A stretch of DNA of 64,000 bases from Paraburkholderia sp. LEh10 (GTDB lineage Bacteria; Pseudomonadota; Gammaproteobacteria; Burkholderiales; Burkholderiaceae). The position numbers and the translations under genes were made by a program. The notes below the pieces were generated by a model. It was not told the origin of the DNA, searched no databases, and was given only the letters and a program-made list of their open reading frames with translations. Shown here in pieces: positions 1-8,871 of the stretch; within the stretch, counting starts at the first letter, position 1; each line of letters opens with the position of its first letter. The DNA is taken from NCBI RefSeq assembly GCF_017814945.1, contig NZ_JAGIPX010000007.1:152417-216416 (forward strand). The letters are read 5' to 3'.

Positions 1-529
1 TCATCATCTTGCGGTTCTCGAGCATGTACGACACGCCCGACGGCACGCGCAGGTTGTCTTCCAGCACGTAGAACTCGCCGTTCTCGCCGGCGCGCACGAC
101 ATCGACGCCCGCGATGTGCGCATAGACGCACAGCGGCACATCGACGCCCTGCATCTCGGGGCGGTACTGCGCGTTGGTATAGACCTGATCGGCGGGAACG
201 ATGCCTTCGCGCACGATGCTGCGATCGTGATAGACATCGTGGATGAAGAGGTTGAGCGCCTGGACGCGCTGCCGCAGACCTGCTTCGAGCGTCTGCCATT
301 CGTTGCGCGGGATGATGCGCGGAATCAGATCGAACGGGATGAGACGCTCCGTGCCGGACAGATCGCCATTGACCGCGAACGTGATGCCGACGCGGCGAAA
401 CAGAAGATCGGCTTCCGCCCGCTTACGCGCGATTGCTTCGGTGCCCTGCTGCACGAGCCAGCGTTCGAACCGCTGATAGTGCGGCCGCACGGCGTCATCG
501 AATTGACGCATCTCGTCATAGCATCGCAT
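1..529 (-). CDS. Circularly permuted ATP-grasp protein (DUF404/DUF407 type), C-terminal part outside window
   Basis: The minus frame is open from an ATG at 527-529 to the left edge, giving about 176 residues. The visible part starts MRCYDEMRQFDDAVRP and ends with VPSGVSYMLENR, the motif typical of circularly permuted ATP-grasp proteins. The same motif, VPSGAGYALENR, occurs at residues 191-202 of the complete homologue at 23482-26094. This family is predicted to form peptide or amide bonds using ATP, and is usually encoded with an alpha-E protein and a transglutaminase-like protease; any such partners here would lie left of the window. No function has been proven. Downstream of its 5' end lies a long non-coding repeat region. 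Confidence 0.85.
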   Translation of the reverse strand, partial: MRCYDEMRQFDDAVRPHYQRFERWLVQQGTEAIARKRAEADLLFRRVGITFAVNGDLSGTERLIPFDLIPRIIPRNEWQTLEAGLRQRVQALNLFIHDVYHDRSIVREGIVPADQVYTNAQYRPEMQGVDVPLCVYAHIAGVDVVRAGENGEFYVLEDNLRVPSGVSYMLENRKMM

Positions 530-812
530 GTCACGCCCCACTCTTTTTGTCGGATAGAAGGCGAATGCGCTGCGCATTCGGTTTCAACCACGATCAAGCA
601 AGCGTTATGCCATCGGGGTTTCATGCGCGACGCGGGAGCGGATGCACATGAATAGCGCACACGGACTGGCAAGCAACCCGCTGCCATCGTAGCGCGGCGA
701 CGTCCGATGCGCTACTTCTGTGCGTATCCGTGCGCACATGGTTCGGTGTGTGCCGAGTTTGGGAATTGGGTTTGCGGTCTGCGACAGGTTTTGTTCGCTG
801 TGTTGCGTTGCG

Positions 813-1170
813 GGGTGTTCGCTCTGGCATCCGCGATGCGGTTCGCTTTGCCCTTGCGCGGGCATCCGCGATGCGGTTCGTTTCGCCGCTATCGCTGGCA
901 TCCGCGATGCGCCTCGCGGCGCGGGCGTCGCCCCTGTGCGGGGCGGCACCTACTTTCTTTGCCGCGGCAAAGAAAGTAGGCAAAGAAAGCCGCTCACACC
1001 GCCAAACCTTGACCGTTAGCCACGGGCTCCCAACGTCCCCATGTTTATCGCGGCAGTGTGCTCGCCCACGCCCGTTGCCTGCGCACTGACCGGCGCCGCA
1101 CCCGCTTCATGCACCCGCGTGCAAACCACGCCCCTCGATTATCCCGTGCCCCGCATGCGGCAAACCTATG
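813..1170 (+). repeat. Intergenic repeat element, copy A (left arm of a large inverted repeat)
   Basis: This stretch has tandem units built on GGCATCCGCGATGCG (near 828, 871 and 898). A conserved core at 885-943 is followed by a perfect 32-bp palindrome at 949-980, then a weaker conserved tail that includes CAAAGAAAGCCGCTCAC and ends with TGCGGCAAACCTATGT at 1155-1170. The whole stretch is matched in reverse complement by copy B at 1251-1600. I see no credible gene in it; the open frames across it are GC-driven. Confidence 0.85.
949..980. repeat. Perfect 32-bp palindrome in repeat copy A
   Basis: The two 16-base halves are exact reverse complements: CCTACTTTCTTTGCCG, then CGGCAAAGAAAGTAGG. 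The matching palindrome in copy B begins CTTA and ends TAAG, so both arms changed together and pairing was kept. Confidence 0.9.
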
Positions 1171-1250
1171 TAGGCCTTCGCGCCATCAGAACACCTTCGC
1201 TGCGCGATGCGTCTTCATAGTTAGGGCGCAGCCCTGTGAGGCGCGACAAC

Positions 1251-1600
1251 CAACATAGGTTTGCCGCACAAGGGCAGTGAAACATCAGGACGGTTAGCAG
1301 TTGTGCGAGCGCGTGAAGCGGGTGAGGCGTTCAGATAGCGCGTTGGCAACGAGCAAAGTCAGCACGCTGCCATGTGAAGTGCGGGGACGCCAAGAGCCCG
1401 TGGGTAAACGTCAAGCATTGACGGGGTGAGCGGCTTTCTTTGCTTACTTTCTTTGCCGCGGCAAAGAAAGTAAGTGCCGCCCCGCACAGGGGCAACGCTC
1501 GCGCCGCGAGGCGCATCGCGGATGCCAGCGATAGCGGCGAAACGAACCGCATCGCGGATGCCAGCGCAGGGCAAAGGCGAACCCTATCGCGAACGCCCAC
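1251..1600 (-). repeat. Intergenic repeat element, copy B (right arm of the inverted repeat)
   Basis: This is the reverse-complement counterpart of copy A. The inner end, ACATAGGTTTGCCGCA at 1251-1266, pairs exactly with 1155-1170. The core lies at 1480-1538 and the palindrome at 1443-1474, followed outward by tandem GGCATCCGCGATGCG-like units that fade towards about 1660. The two copies are centred on about 1210, with an 80-bp unpaired middle (1171-1250). Confidence 0.85.
1443..1474. repeat. Perfect 32-bp palindrome in repeat copy B
   Basis: The halves CTTACTTTCTTTGCCG and CGGCAAAGAAAGTAAG are exact reverse complements. Compared with copy A, the third base from each end differs in a compensatory way. 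Confidence 0.9.
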
Positions 1601-1670
1601 GCAAGGGGCAAAGGCGAACCGCCTCGCGAATACCCGCGACGGCCATACCAAACCAAACAGCGTCGCAGAC

Positions 1671-1709
1671 ACAAAAACAAAGTCCCCACACACTTGCGCA
1701 TGTGGGGAC
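1671..1709 (-). terminator. Intrinsic terminator of the HU-like gene
   Basis: A 9-bp stem, GTCCCCACA with TGTGGGGAC (1682-1690 and 1701-1709), encloses a 10-base loop. Read on the minus strand it is followed by TTTGTTTTTGTG. It lies 49 bases past the stop codon at 1758. Confidence 0.85.
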
Positions 1710-1757
1710 CGCGATATCCAACAACGGCGGCTCGTGCCGCCGTCAGGAGCGCATCGA

Positions 1758-2210
1758 TTACGCTGCTGCTGCGTCCTTCAGCTTCTTCAACGCACGTGCC
1801 TTCACACGCACGCTTGCCGGCTTGGCCGGGAACCAGCGCTCTTCACCCGTGAACGGGTCCTTGCCGAAGCGCTTCTTCTTCGCCGGAACGGCCTGAACGA
1901 CGATCTTCAGAAGACCCGACAGCGTGAATTCGCCAGCGCCCTTCTTGTGGACCGAACCGAGGATCGTGTCTTCGAGTGCAGCCAGAACTGCCTTCGCCGA
2001 CTTGGGCTCGACGCCCGCACGCTCCGCAACGTGTGCAGCCAGCGAGGCCTTCGTGAAGGTGTCCTTGATCGGCGAGGGAACGCCGGACGCCTTCACGGCG
2101 ACCTTCTTAGCCGTGACTTTCTTTGCGGGAGCAGCAGCTTTCTTAGCAGCAACCTTCTTCGTCGGTACCGTAGCAGCCTTCTTGGCTACCTTTTTTGCGG
2201 AAGTCGCCAT
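1758..2210 (-). CDS. HU-like histone-like DNA-binding protein with Lys/Ala-rich N-terminal tail
   Basis: A 150-residue protein. Residues 1-45 form a lysine/alanine tail of AAKK and AKKV repeats, like eukaryotic H1 or Bordetella BpH-type proteins. Residues 50-145 look like an HU/IHF fold, with the arm region seen as GKDPFTGEERWFPAKPA. It probably binds and compacts nucleoid DNA. An upstream in-frame start at 2459 is possible, but ATG at 2208-2210 is preferred because AGGAGA lies seven bases before it and the tail begins there. A clear terminator follows. The tail distinguishes it from the about 90-residue canonical HU. Confidence 0.85.
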   Translation of the reverse strand: MATSAKKVAKKAATVPTKKVAAKKAAAPAKKVTAKKVAVKASGVPSPIKDTFTKASLAAHVAERAGVEPKSAKAVLAALEDTILGSVHKKGAGEFTLSGLLKIVVQAVPAKKKRFGKDPFTGEERWFPAKPASVRVKARALKKLKDAAAA

Positions 2211-2536
2211 ATTTCTCCTACCTCTTAGGGTCGTTAAATGCGAGAAGCGCGCGCGATATGCGCATGCTTCAAGGCCGGATTCTACAAGCGCTTTTGCGTT
2301 CTGAGCGAATCTTTTGTGTGTAACGGTTACGGTGTGTTGCGTGGCGCTGACTAACCCACGCATTTCGCGCCTGTTTTTAAGGGGTAAACACGATGACCAG
2401 GCGATTTCGGCACACCTGTCCAGCGCGAAACCTCGTTTGAATCGCACGAGTGTTTGCACTCGTGTCGATCAGAAGTCATGCGTCGAAGCGTCGGGAGCGC
2501 CCTACGGATGATGCACTCGCGCGCTCGCAGGCGCGC
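2211..2536 (-). other. Intergenic region with probable HU promoter
   Basis: This is 326 bases between two leftward genes. On the minus strand, TAGAAT (2279-2284) is a good sigma70 -10 box about 70 bases before the HU-like start; the matching -35 box is weak. Nothing else recognisable is present. Confidence 0.4.
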
Positions 2537-4006
2537 TCAAGTCCTTGATTCGACACGCGGCAGCAGCTTCGCGAGTTTCGTCAGCGCCGCGTCGATCAGC
2601 TCCGCCTCGATGCCGCCGTAGCCGAATACGAGCCCCGTTTGCGGCCTCGCGCGCACATGAAAAGGCGCGAGACCGTGCAGCGCAATCGCTTCTTCTCGCG
2701 CCGCGTCGATCACGGCGGCTTCCGTCAGCGGCGCCTTGAGCAGCGCGGCGAGATGGATGCCCGCTGCCGGCACGATCGGCTCAAACCAGCGCGCGAGATC
2801 GCCGTGCAGATGCGCGAGCAGACATGCACGGCGCGCGGCGTAAAGCTTGTGCATGCGCTTCACGTGCCGCGCGAAGTCGCCGTTCAGCATGAAGCGGGCA
2901 AGCGCCGTCTGCGTCAGCGAGCAGCCATGCCAGTCTCCGATCTGTCTGGCCTTGCGCAGCGTGTCGAACAGCGCCGCGGGCGGCACCACGTAGCCGACGC
3001 GCAACTCGGGAAAAAGGGTCTTCGAAAACGTTCCCACGTAGGCGACGAGTCCCGCGCGGTCTAGGCTCTTCAGCGGCTCCATTGGCCGGCCCTCGAAGCG
3101 GTATTCGCAATCGTAGTCATCTTCGATGATGACGGCGTCGCGCTCCTGCGCCCATTCGAGCAACTCGACGCGCCGCGCAAGACTCATCGGCATGCCGAGC
3201 GGGAACTGATGCGAAGGTGTCACGTAGACGAGCCGCGCGTTCTTCGGCAGCTTGCCGACGACAAGGCCTTCGGCATCGACGGCCACGGGCACGACCTTCG
3301 CGCCCGTGGCCGTCAGGCAAGCGCGGGCTGGCGGATAGCCCGGATCTTCGACGACGGCCACGTCACCGGGCCGCAGCGTCACGCGTGCAATCAGATCGAG
3401 CGCGTGCTGCGCGCCCTGCGTGACGATCACGTCTTCCCAGTTGCTCGCGATCGCGCGGCTAAACGCGAGATAGCGCGAAATCGCAAGACGCAGCTCCTGC
3501 TCGCCAGCGGCATCGCGATAGGTGCCGCGCCCGCGCGCCTGGACACGCAGCGCGTGATTCACGCAGCGGCGCCAGACATCGAAGGGGAAATGCGACTTGT
3601 CGGTGATGCCGCCGACGAAGTCGAACGGGGTGCCCGGCGTCGGCTGCGGACCGAGCAGGTCGGGAACGGCATGCCATACGGGCTGCGCGCGGGCGCCGGA
3701 TCGTGCGGACGTGCTCGCGTCTTGAGCGGCGCGAGCATGCGCCGGACGATCGGCGGGCAAGCGCTGCAGCCCTTCGGAGACGAACGTGCCCGAACCCGCA
3801 CGCGCATGCAGGAAGCCTTCGGCGAGTAGGCGCTCGAACACGTCGAGCGTCGTCTTGCGCGAGACGCCGAGTTGCGTCGCGAGGTCGCGCGTCGACGGCA
3901 ATTGCGTGCCGCCCGCAAGACGCCCCTCGACAATGCCCGCTCTCAACTGCCGATAGATCTGTCCGGCCAGGTCGTGGCGGCCTTCGACGGCGATGTGGAT
4001 GTCCAT
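2537..4006 (-). CDS. MocR-type regulator (GntR HTH plus aminotransferase-like domain)
   Basis: A 489-residue protein. Residues 10-80 form a GntR winged helix (QLPSTRDLATQLGVSRKTTLDVFERL). Residues about 125-480 form a fold-type I aminotransferase domain, and Lys329 in TFSKTLFPELRVGY is the expected PLP-binding lysine. Length and order are standard for the MocR/PdxR/GabR family, which senses PLP together with an amine or amino acid. It sits downstream of the POT transporter gene on the same strand, with the terminator at 4099-4129 between them, so it is probably transcribed separately. The target is unknown. Confidence 0.9.
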   Translation of the reverse strand: MDIHIAVEGRHDLAGQIYRQLRAGIVEGRLAGGTQLPSTRDLATQLGVSRKTTLDVFERLLAEGFLHARAGSGTFVSEGLQRLPADRPAHARAAQDASTSARSGARAQPVWHAVPDLLGPQPTPGTPFDFVGGITDKSHFPFDVWRRCVNHALRVQARGRGTYRDAAGEQELRLAISRYLAFSRAIASNWEDVIVTQGAQHALDLIARVTLRPGDVAVVEDPGYPPARACLTATGAKVVPVAVDAEGLVVGKLPKNARLVYVTPSHQFPLGMPMSLARRVELLEWAQERDAVIIEDDYDCEYRFEGRPMEPLKSLDRAGLVAYVGTFSKTLFPELRVGYVVPPAALFDTLRKARQIGDWHGCSLTQTALARFMLNGDFARHVKRMHKLYAARRACLLAHLHGDLARWFEPIVPAAGIHLAALLKAPLTEAAVIDAAREEAIALHGLAPFHVRARPQTGLVFGYGGIEAELIDAALTKLAKLLPRVESRT

Positions 4007-4098
4007 GTGAGCCGGTTGCCTGCTGTGATGTCGTGTGCAAGCTTACCTTGGCGTCATCTGTCCCAGCGATCGAAGCTGCGCGTCACAGCGCCGTAAAC

Positions 4099-4129
4099 GT
4101 AAAAAGGCGTGCCATCCAGCACGCCTTTG
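4099..4129 (-). terminator. Intrinsic terminator of the POT transporter gene
   Basis: On the minus strand AAAGGCGTGC and GCACGCCTTT form a 10-bp stem with a short loop, followed by a run of five T. It lies about 33 bases past the stop codon of the transporter gene. Confidence 0.85.
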
Positions 4130-4161
4130 ATATCCATCGAATGCCCGACGGGGCAACGGCC

Positions 4162-5679
4162 TTATTGCGCCGACGCCACCACTTCAAGCTTGCGCGAGTT
4201 CTCCCGCGCTTCTTCCGCGCTGCGATGATGCGCCCGCGACAAACGCCCCATCAACGGCAGCAGCAGGATCGCCACGATCGCGCCGAACGCCGCGAGCCAG
4301 CCGAGCTCCGCGAAGAGCTTCGTATACAGCGGCAGCGAAGTCATCGGATCGAGATCGCCGGCGGGCATCTTCGCCAGATTCGCGACGACGCTCCCCAGAT
4401 ACTGCGAGACGCCCGTCGCGACGAAGTACGCGCCCATCATGAAGCCGCTCATGCGGGCGGGGACGTAGCGCGCGATCATCGCGAGGCCGAGGCCGCTCAC
4501 CAGCAGTTCGCCCAGCGAGTACAAACCGTAGCCGCCGACCATGAACCACGACGACACGCGGCCGTTCACCGCGAAGCTGCCGCTCCATGCGTAAACGAAG
4601 AAGCCTGCCGCGACCACGGCAAAACCGAACGCATACTTCGCCGCGACGGGCACGTCCTTGCCGTTTTTCGCGAGCCTCGTATACAGCGTCGCGAGAATCG
4701 GGCTCAGCAGCATGATCCAGATCGGGTTCAGCGCCTGGAACTGCGCGGCGCTCCACGTGAACAGATGCGCGCCGAACAGCGAGAACGTCGGATCGACATT
4801 GCGCAACGCGAAGAGCGTCAGCGACGTCGACATCTGCTGATAGAACACGAAGAACAGGATCACCTGCAGCGTCAGGATCAGTGCCGCGAGCAGGCCCGAA
4901 CGCTCAGAGCGCTCACACTTGATCAACATGTACGCGAAGATCGCGAGAATCGCGACGCCCGCCGTGTACACGCACGCCACCGCAATCGCCTTGTGCTGCA
5001 GCACGAACATCGTCGCCGTGCCGAGCGCGACGCCGCCCGCCGCGACAGCCAGCACGCGCTTCCAGCGGATGGGTTCGGCATCCGGCGCCGAGCCGATGTG
5101 CGACAGCGTGCGGAACATCAGGAAGTAATTTATCACGCCGATCAGCATGCCGACGCAGCAGACGGCAAATGCCGTGTGCCAGCCCCAGTGATCCTTGATC
5201 CACGGCGTCGCGAGCATCGACACCGTCGAGCCGATATTCACCGCCATGTAGTAGATCGTGAACGCGCTGTCGATGCGCGCGTCGTCGCCTTCATAGATGC
5301 GGCGCACCAGATTCGCGGCATTCGACTTGAACAGTCCGTTGCCGACCACGATCACGCCCAGCGACGCATACATGAATTCGAGGCTGTCGTTCGGCAGCGC
5401 GAGCATCAGATAACCCGCCGCAAGCACGAGCGCGCCGAAGATCATCGAGCGGCGCGCGCCGAGAATCTTGTCGCCGATCCAGCCGCCGATCGAAGGCGAC
5501 GCATAGACGAGCGCCGCGAACGCGCCCCACGTGAGCGTCGCGTGGCTGTCGTCGAAACCGAGCCTGTCGATCATGAACAGCACGAGCAGCGCGGCCATGC
5601 CGTAGTAACCGAAGCGTTCCCACATCTCGATGAGAAAGACGGTCGAAAACGACCGGGTCTGGGATACGGGTGAGTTCAT
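4162..5679 (-). CDS. POT/PTR2-family proton-coupled di/tripeptide symporter
   Basis: A 505-residue inner-membrane protein with about 14 hydrophobic segments. The family signature ExxERFxYYG is present at residues 18-27 (EMWERFGYYG). The sequence GDKILGARRSM matches the conserved cytoplasmic loop after TM2. It is expected to import small peptides with protons, like E. coli DtpA and DtpB. The start is supported by AAGAGG about six bases upstream. It lies 0.8 kb from a complete opp peptide ABC system, so peptide use is the theme of this region. Confidence 0.9.
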   Translation of the reverse strand: MNSPVSQTRSFSTVFLIEMWERFGYYGMAALLVLFMIDRLGFDDSHATLTWGAFAALVYASPSIGGWIGDKILGARRSMIFGALVLAAGYLMLALPNDSLEFMYASLGVIVVGNGLFKSNAANLVRRIYEGDDARIDSAFTIYYMAVNIGSTVSMLATPWIKDHWGWHTAFAVCCVGMLIGVINYFLMFRTLSHIGSAPDAEPIRWKRVLAVAAGGVALGTATMFVLQHKAIAVACVYTAGVAILAIFAYMLIKCERSERSGLLAALILTLQVILFFVFYQQMSTSLTLFALRNVDPTFSLFGAHLFTWSAAQFQALNPIWIMLLSPILATLYTRLAKNGKDVPVAAKYAFGFAVVAAGFFVYAWSGSFAVNGRVSSWFMVGGYGLYSLGELLVSGLGLAMIARYVPARMSGFMMGAYFVATGVSQYLGSVVANLAKMPAGDLDPMTSLPLYTKLFAELGWLAAFGAIVAILLLPLMGRLSRAHHRSAEEARENSRKLEVVASAQ

Positions 5680-6458
5680 GCGTTCCTCTTATTGATGATG
5701 CGATAGCAGCCGCGCACGCACGCGTCGAGCCGACGCAATGCCACGTGGCGAAGCTGGAAAAACTGGAGATCGTCGATGACTTGCCGTAGCCGATGCATGC
5801 GAGCGGATCGGGCGACGGTTCAGTGCGATACGAACGACGGACAGCGCGGTCCGCGTCGAAAACGGAACAACCAGGACTTCAGCGGGAGGCCGTCAACGCG
5901 AAAAACCGCGTGACGAAGGCTCAATGATAAAGCATTGCGCGCCCGGACCCGTGCTGCGGCTGCAGGGAGACTCGCGTGCTCAATATGCGGGATCGATGTG
6001 TATACAGAAGCGGAAAAACAGCAAAAGAGATCGACATACGTGTTCACCTTCGTTCGTCGGTGGCAGCCCGGTCAGGACGTACCGATCAGGAGACCGTCAC
6101 AGGATCGCTGCAGACGGAAGTGCGGGCGACCCGGACCTTGCAAGCCCGAGCCGCACGAGGCAGCGATTGTGCGTATCAACTGGCGTCTTGTCGCTTCGGG
6201 AATTTACTGAGGCGCGCAAAAAAGATTCGCGCAACGACCGGCCGTTAGTCTCAATGCTTTTTGAGATTATCTGAAGCAAATCTGTAGACACGCTGTGCAA
6301 TCTGGCAACATAGCATGCTCTCTCGAAAAGAAAGAACGGGCGCCGACCATACCGATGAGTTGTCAACTTCTGCAAGGCTGCACGCCCGACGGGTAGTACG
6401 TCATCAAACAACATTTGCTTGTATCAAACTAATTTTGACGGACAAATTTGGTTTTGCT
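5680..6458. other. Intergenic region between divergent POT and XRE-cupin genes
   Basis: About 780 bases holding the 5' regions of both divergent genes. TTGACG (6435-6440) and TATGGT (6458-6463) have 17-bp spacing and resemble a sigma70 promoter, but the -10 would overlap the preferred start of the XRE gene, so this is doubtful. Short open frames here have no coding character. Confidence 0.5.
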
Positions 6459-7028
6459 ATGGTCACGACACTTGAGAAGGACACGGCACTAGAACTGGGG
6501 AGCAAGATTCGCGCGCTGAGGCAAAGACTGAAGCGCACGCTCGACGAAACAGCGACGGCAGCGGGCATCTCGAAGCCGTTTTTGTCGCAGGTCGAGCGCG
6601 GTCTCGCGTCTCCATCCATCACATCGCTGGCGGGAATTGCGAATGCGTTGGGCGTGAAGGTGCAGTACTTCGTCGATACGCCGAGCGAAGAACGTTCGGT
6701 GTGTCGCGCAAACGAACTGAAGTTTTTTGGTTTTGCAGACTCGGCGAATCTGTTTGCCCGGATGACCAATCTGTCGGGGGGCCGTCAGTTGGAAGCCATC
6801 CTTGTGAGGATGCCACCCGGGCAAAAGCGTTCCGAAGTCACGACACATGCCGGTGAAGAGTTCATCTATGTCATCGAAGGGCAAATGTCGCTGACGCTGG
6901 AAGGCAAGACCTTCGTGCTGCGTGCTGGAGACAGCGCACATTACGAATCGACGCTGCCGCATAGCTGGGCGAATACGGCCCGGAAGGAATCGGTGGTCGT
7001 CTGGGTGGGTACGCCGAGACTGTTTTAG
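6459..7028 (+). CDS. XRE-family regulator with C-terminal cupin domain
   Basis: From the ATG at 6459 the protein has 189 residues. Residues about 10-65 form an XRE helix-turn-helix (ISKPFLSQVERGLASPSITS). Residues about 110-185 form a cupin sensor domain (THAGEEFIYVIEGQMSLTLEG, ending in a beta strand with VVWVG). Such proteins commonly sense a small metabolite and control adjacent uptake or catabolic genes. It lies upstream of oppA and is the likely regulator of the opp operon. An in-frame ATG at 6315 would add 48 residues that do not resemble the family; neither start has a strong ribosome binding site. Confidence 0.85.
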   Translation: MVTTLEKDTALELGSKIRALRQRLKRTLDETATAAGISKPFLSQVERGLASPSITSLAGIANALGVKVQYFVDTPSEERSVCRANELKFFGFADSANLFARMTNLSGGRQLEAILVRMPPGQKRSEVTTHAGEEFIYVIEGQMSLTLEGKTFVLRAGDSAHYESTLPHSWANTARKESVVVWVGTPRLF

Positions 7029-7051
7029 AAGGCAGGCATTCAATCCTGGTT

Positions 7052-7080
7052 GGAAGCGCTTCCGCACATCGAGGAAGCGC
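7052..7080. promoter_or_regulatory. Palindrome between regulator and opp operon
   Basis: GGAAGCGCTTCC at 7052-7063 is a perfect 12-bp palindrome. Its half GGAAGCGC recurs at 7073-7080, so the right half of the palindrome can also pair with it across nine bases. It could be an operator for the XRE-cupin protein or part of a terminator; there is no T tract. Confidence 0.4.
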
Positions 7081-7236
7081 GATGAATCGGTTGTAGGATG
7101 CCTGTAATAATAATTGTAAGGAATCCTGCATGCCGTACACCGAACAAGGACCACCCCGGTCCTCACCACGCGGATAGCCGTTAGCGGCGTCCGCGCCGCT
7201 TTCGTTTCTCTCCCGACTTTTTTTGCGAATCCAACC

Positions 7237-8853
7237 ATGAAAACAACGTTCGTCTATACGACGGCGCTGACCGCGCTCGTCGTTGCATTTCAGCAAAACG
7301 CATCGGCCGTCACGATTCCGTCCGGCGCGACGCTCGCCGCCAGCCAGGAACTGACGCGCCAGGTCCCCGCCGAAACCGAATCGCTCGATCCCGCGCACAT
7401 CGAATCGTGGACGGGCAATACGATCGGCCTCGATCTGTTCGAAGGCCTCACGCGCATCGACGCATCGGGCGCGGTCGTCCCGGGCGTCGCGCAATCGTGG
7501 ACGCGCACGGCACCCGACACATGGGTCTTCAAGCTGCGTCACGACGCGAAGTGGAGCAACGGACAGCCCGTCACGGCGGCCGACTTCGTGTATTCGTGGC
7601 AACGCGTCGTCGATCCGAAGACGGGCTCGAAGTACACGGTGCTCGTCGAGTTCGTGAAGAACGCGAAGGAGATCATCGCTGGCAAGTCGCCCGTGACGAG
7701 CCTCGGCGTGCGGGCCGTCGATCCGTACACGCTCGAAGTGAAGACGGAAGTGCCCGCCGCGTTCTTCCCGCAGCTCACGGCAATGGCGACGATGGCGCCC
7801 GTCGACAAAGCCGTCGTCACGAAGTTCGGCACCGACTGGACGCGTCCCGCGAACTTCGTCAGCAACGGCGCGTTCTCGCTCACCGACTGGCAGCCGAACA
7901 ACCGGCTCGTCGTCGCGAAGAACGGCAACTATTGGAACGCGCCGAAGGTGGCGATCTCGAAGGTCACGTATCTGCCCATCGAAAGCGACGAAACGGCGAT
8001 GCGCATGTATCAGGCGGGCCAGTTCGACTACACGTACGCGATTCCGTCGGGCATCTACAACCAGATCGGCAAGCAGTTCGGCTCGCAGTTGCAGACGGGC
8101 CTGCAGATCGCGACCTACTACTACAGCCTGAATAACGACGACCCTGCATTCAAGGACAAGCGCGTGCGCCAGGCGCTGTCGATGGTGGTCGATCGCGATC
8201 TGCTCACATCGAAACTCACCGCGAATGGCGAAGTATCGATGTATGGCCTGATCTCGAAGGGCACGGAAGGCGCAGCCGTCTACAAGCCGGAATGGGCGTC
8301 GTGGCCGATGGCCAAACGCGTCGACTATGCGCGCAACCTGCTGAAGGAAGCGGGCTACTCGAACGACAAGCCGCTCACCTTCACGTTCACCTATAACACG
8401 AACGATCTGCACAAGAAGGTCGCGCTGTTCGTGACGTCGGAATGGCGCACCAAGCTCGGCGTGAACGCGAAGCTGGAGAACGTCGAGTACAAGGTGCTGC
8501 TCAAGCAGCGTCACGAGGGCAAGGTGCAGGCGTCGCGCGACGGCTGGTTCGTCGACTACAACGACGCGATGTCGTACTTCGATCTGATCCGCTGCGGCAG
8601 CGTGCAGAACGATCAGCACTACTGCAACCCGAAGGTCGACGCGCTGATCGATCAGGCCAACCAGCAGACGAACGACAAGCAGCGCACCACCCTGCTCACG
8701 CAGGCGCATGACCTCGCGATGAACGATTATCCGATGATCCCGCTGTTCCAGTACTCGGCCGCGCGTCTCGTGAAGCCGTATGTCGGCGGCTACGCGGCGA
8801 CCAACTATCTCGACATGCGCGCGTCGCAAGACATGTACGTGCTCAAGCACTAA
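7237..8853 (+). CDS. oppA: Periplasmic oligopeptide-binding protein OppA
   Basis: A 538-residue protein with a signal peptide (residues 1 to about 24, ending QQNASA) and a solute-binding protein family 5 fold. Several stretches closely follow E. coli OppA: LFEGLTR, FKLRHDAKWSNGQPVTAADFVYSWQR, NGAFSLTDW and NTNDLHKK, with a C-terminus DMYVLKH like the MYIVKH of OppA. It captures peptides for the adjacent permease. It is the first gene of oppABCDF and lies 18 bases from oppB. The XRE-cupin gene upstream and the OprD-type porin downstream suggest a dedicated uptake route. Confidence 0.9.
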   Translation: MKTTFVYTTALTALVVAFQQNASAVTIPSGATLAASQELTRQVPAETESLDPAHIESWTGNTIGLDLFEGLTRIDASGAVVPGVAQSWTRTAPDTWVFKLRHDAKWSNGQPVTAADFVYSWQRVVDPKTGSKYTVLVEFVKNAKEIIAGKSPVTSLGVRAVDPYTLEVKTEVPAAFFPQLTAMATMAPVDKAVVTKFGTDWTRPANFVSNGAFSLTDWQPNNRLVVAKNGNYWNAPKVAISKVTYLPIESDETAMRMYQAGQFDYTYAIPSGIYNQIGKQFGSQLQTGLQIATYYYSLNNDDPAFKDKRVRQALSMVVDRDLLTSKLTANGEVSMYGLISKGTEGAAVYKPEWASWPMAKRVDYARNLLKEAGYSNDKPLTFTFTYNTNDLHKKVALFVTSEWRTKLGVNAKLENVEYKVLLKQRHEGKVQASRDGWFVDYNDAMSYFDLIRCGSVQNDQHYCNPKVDALIDQANQQTNDKQRTTLLTQAHDLAMNDYPMIPLFQYSAARLVKPYVGGYAATNYLDMRASQDMYVLKH

Positions 8854-8871
8854 CCGGCAGGAACCGCACCC

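Larger units (their letters stand above)
530..1670. other. Non-coding region between the ATP-grasp gene and the HU-like gene
   Basis: About 1.1 kb without a gene. The stretch 530-812 shows no recognisable feature beyond the promoter region of the leftward ATP-grasp gene. The rest is the inverted repeat pair described separately. All open frames here are short, overlap each other on both strands and repeat the same low-complexity peptides, as expected of non-coding GC-rich repeats. Confidence 0.7.

Noticed and set aside
813..1690. Possible insertion sequence or CRISPR array
   Set aside because: There is no transposase frame and no target-site duplication, and repeats are not separated by unique spacers of regular length. 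They are intergenic repeats in inverted orientation.
3703..5673. A 656-codon plus-strand open frame opposite the POT transporter
   Set aside because: Mirrors the transporter codons and begins inside the MocR gene; no recognisable domain.
5820..6274. Several 75-116 codon frames between POT and XRE-cupin genes
   Set aside because: Overlapping frames on both strands with unusual composition for protein; treated as non-coding.
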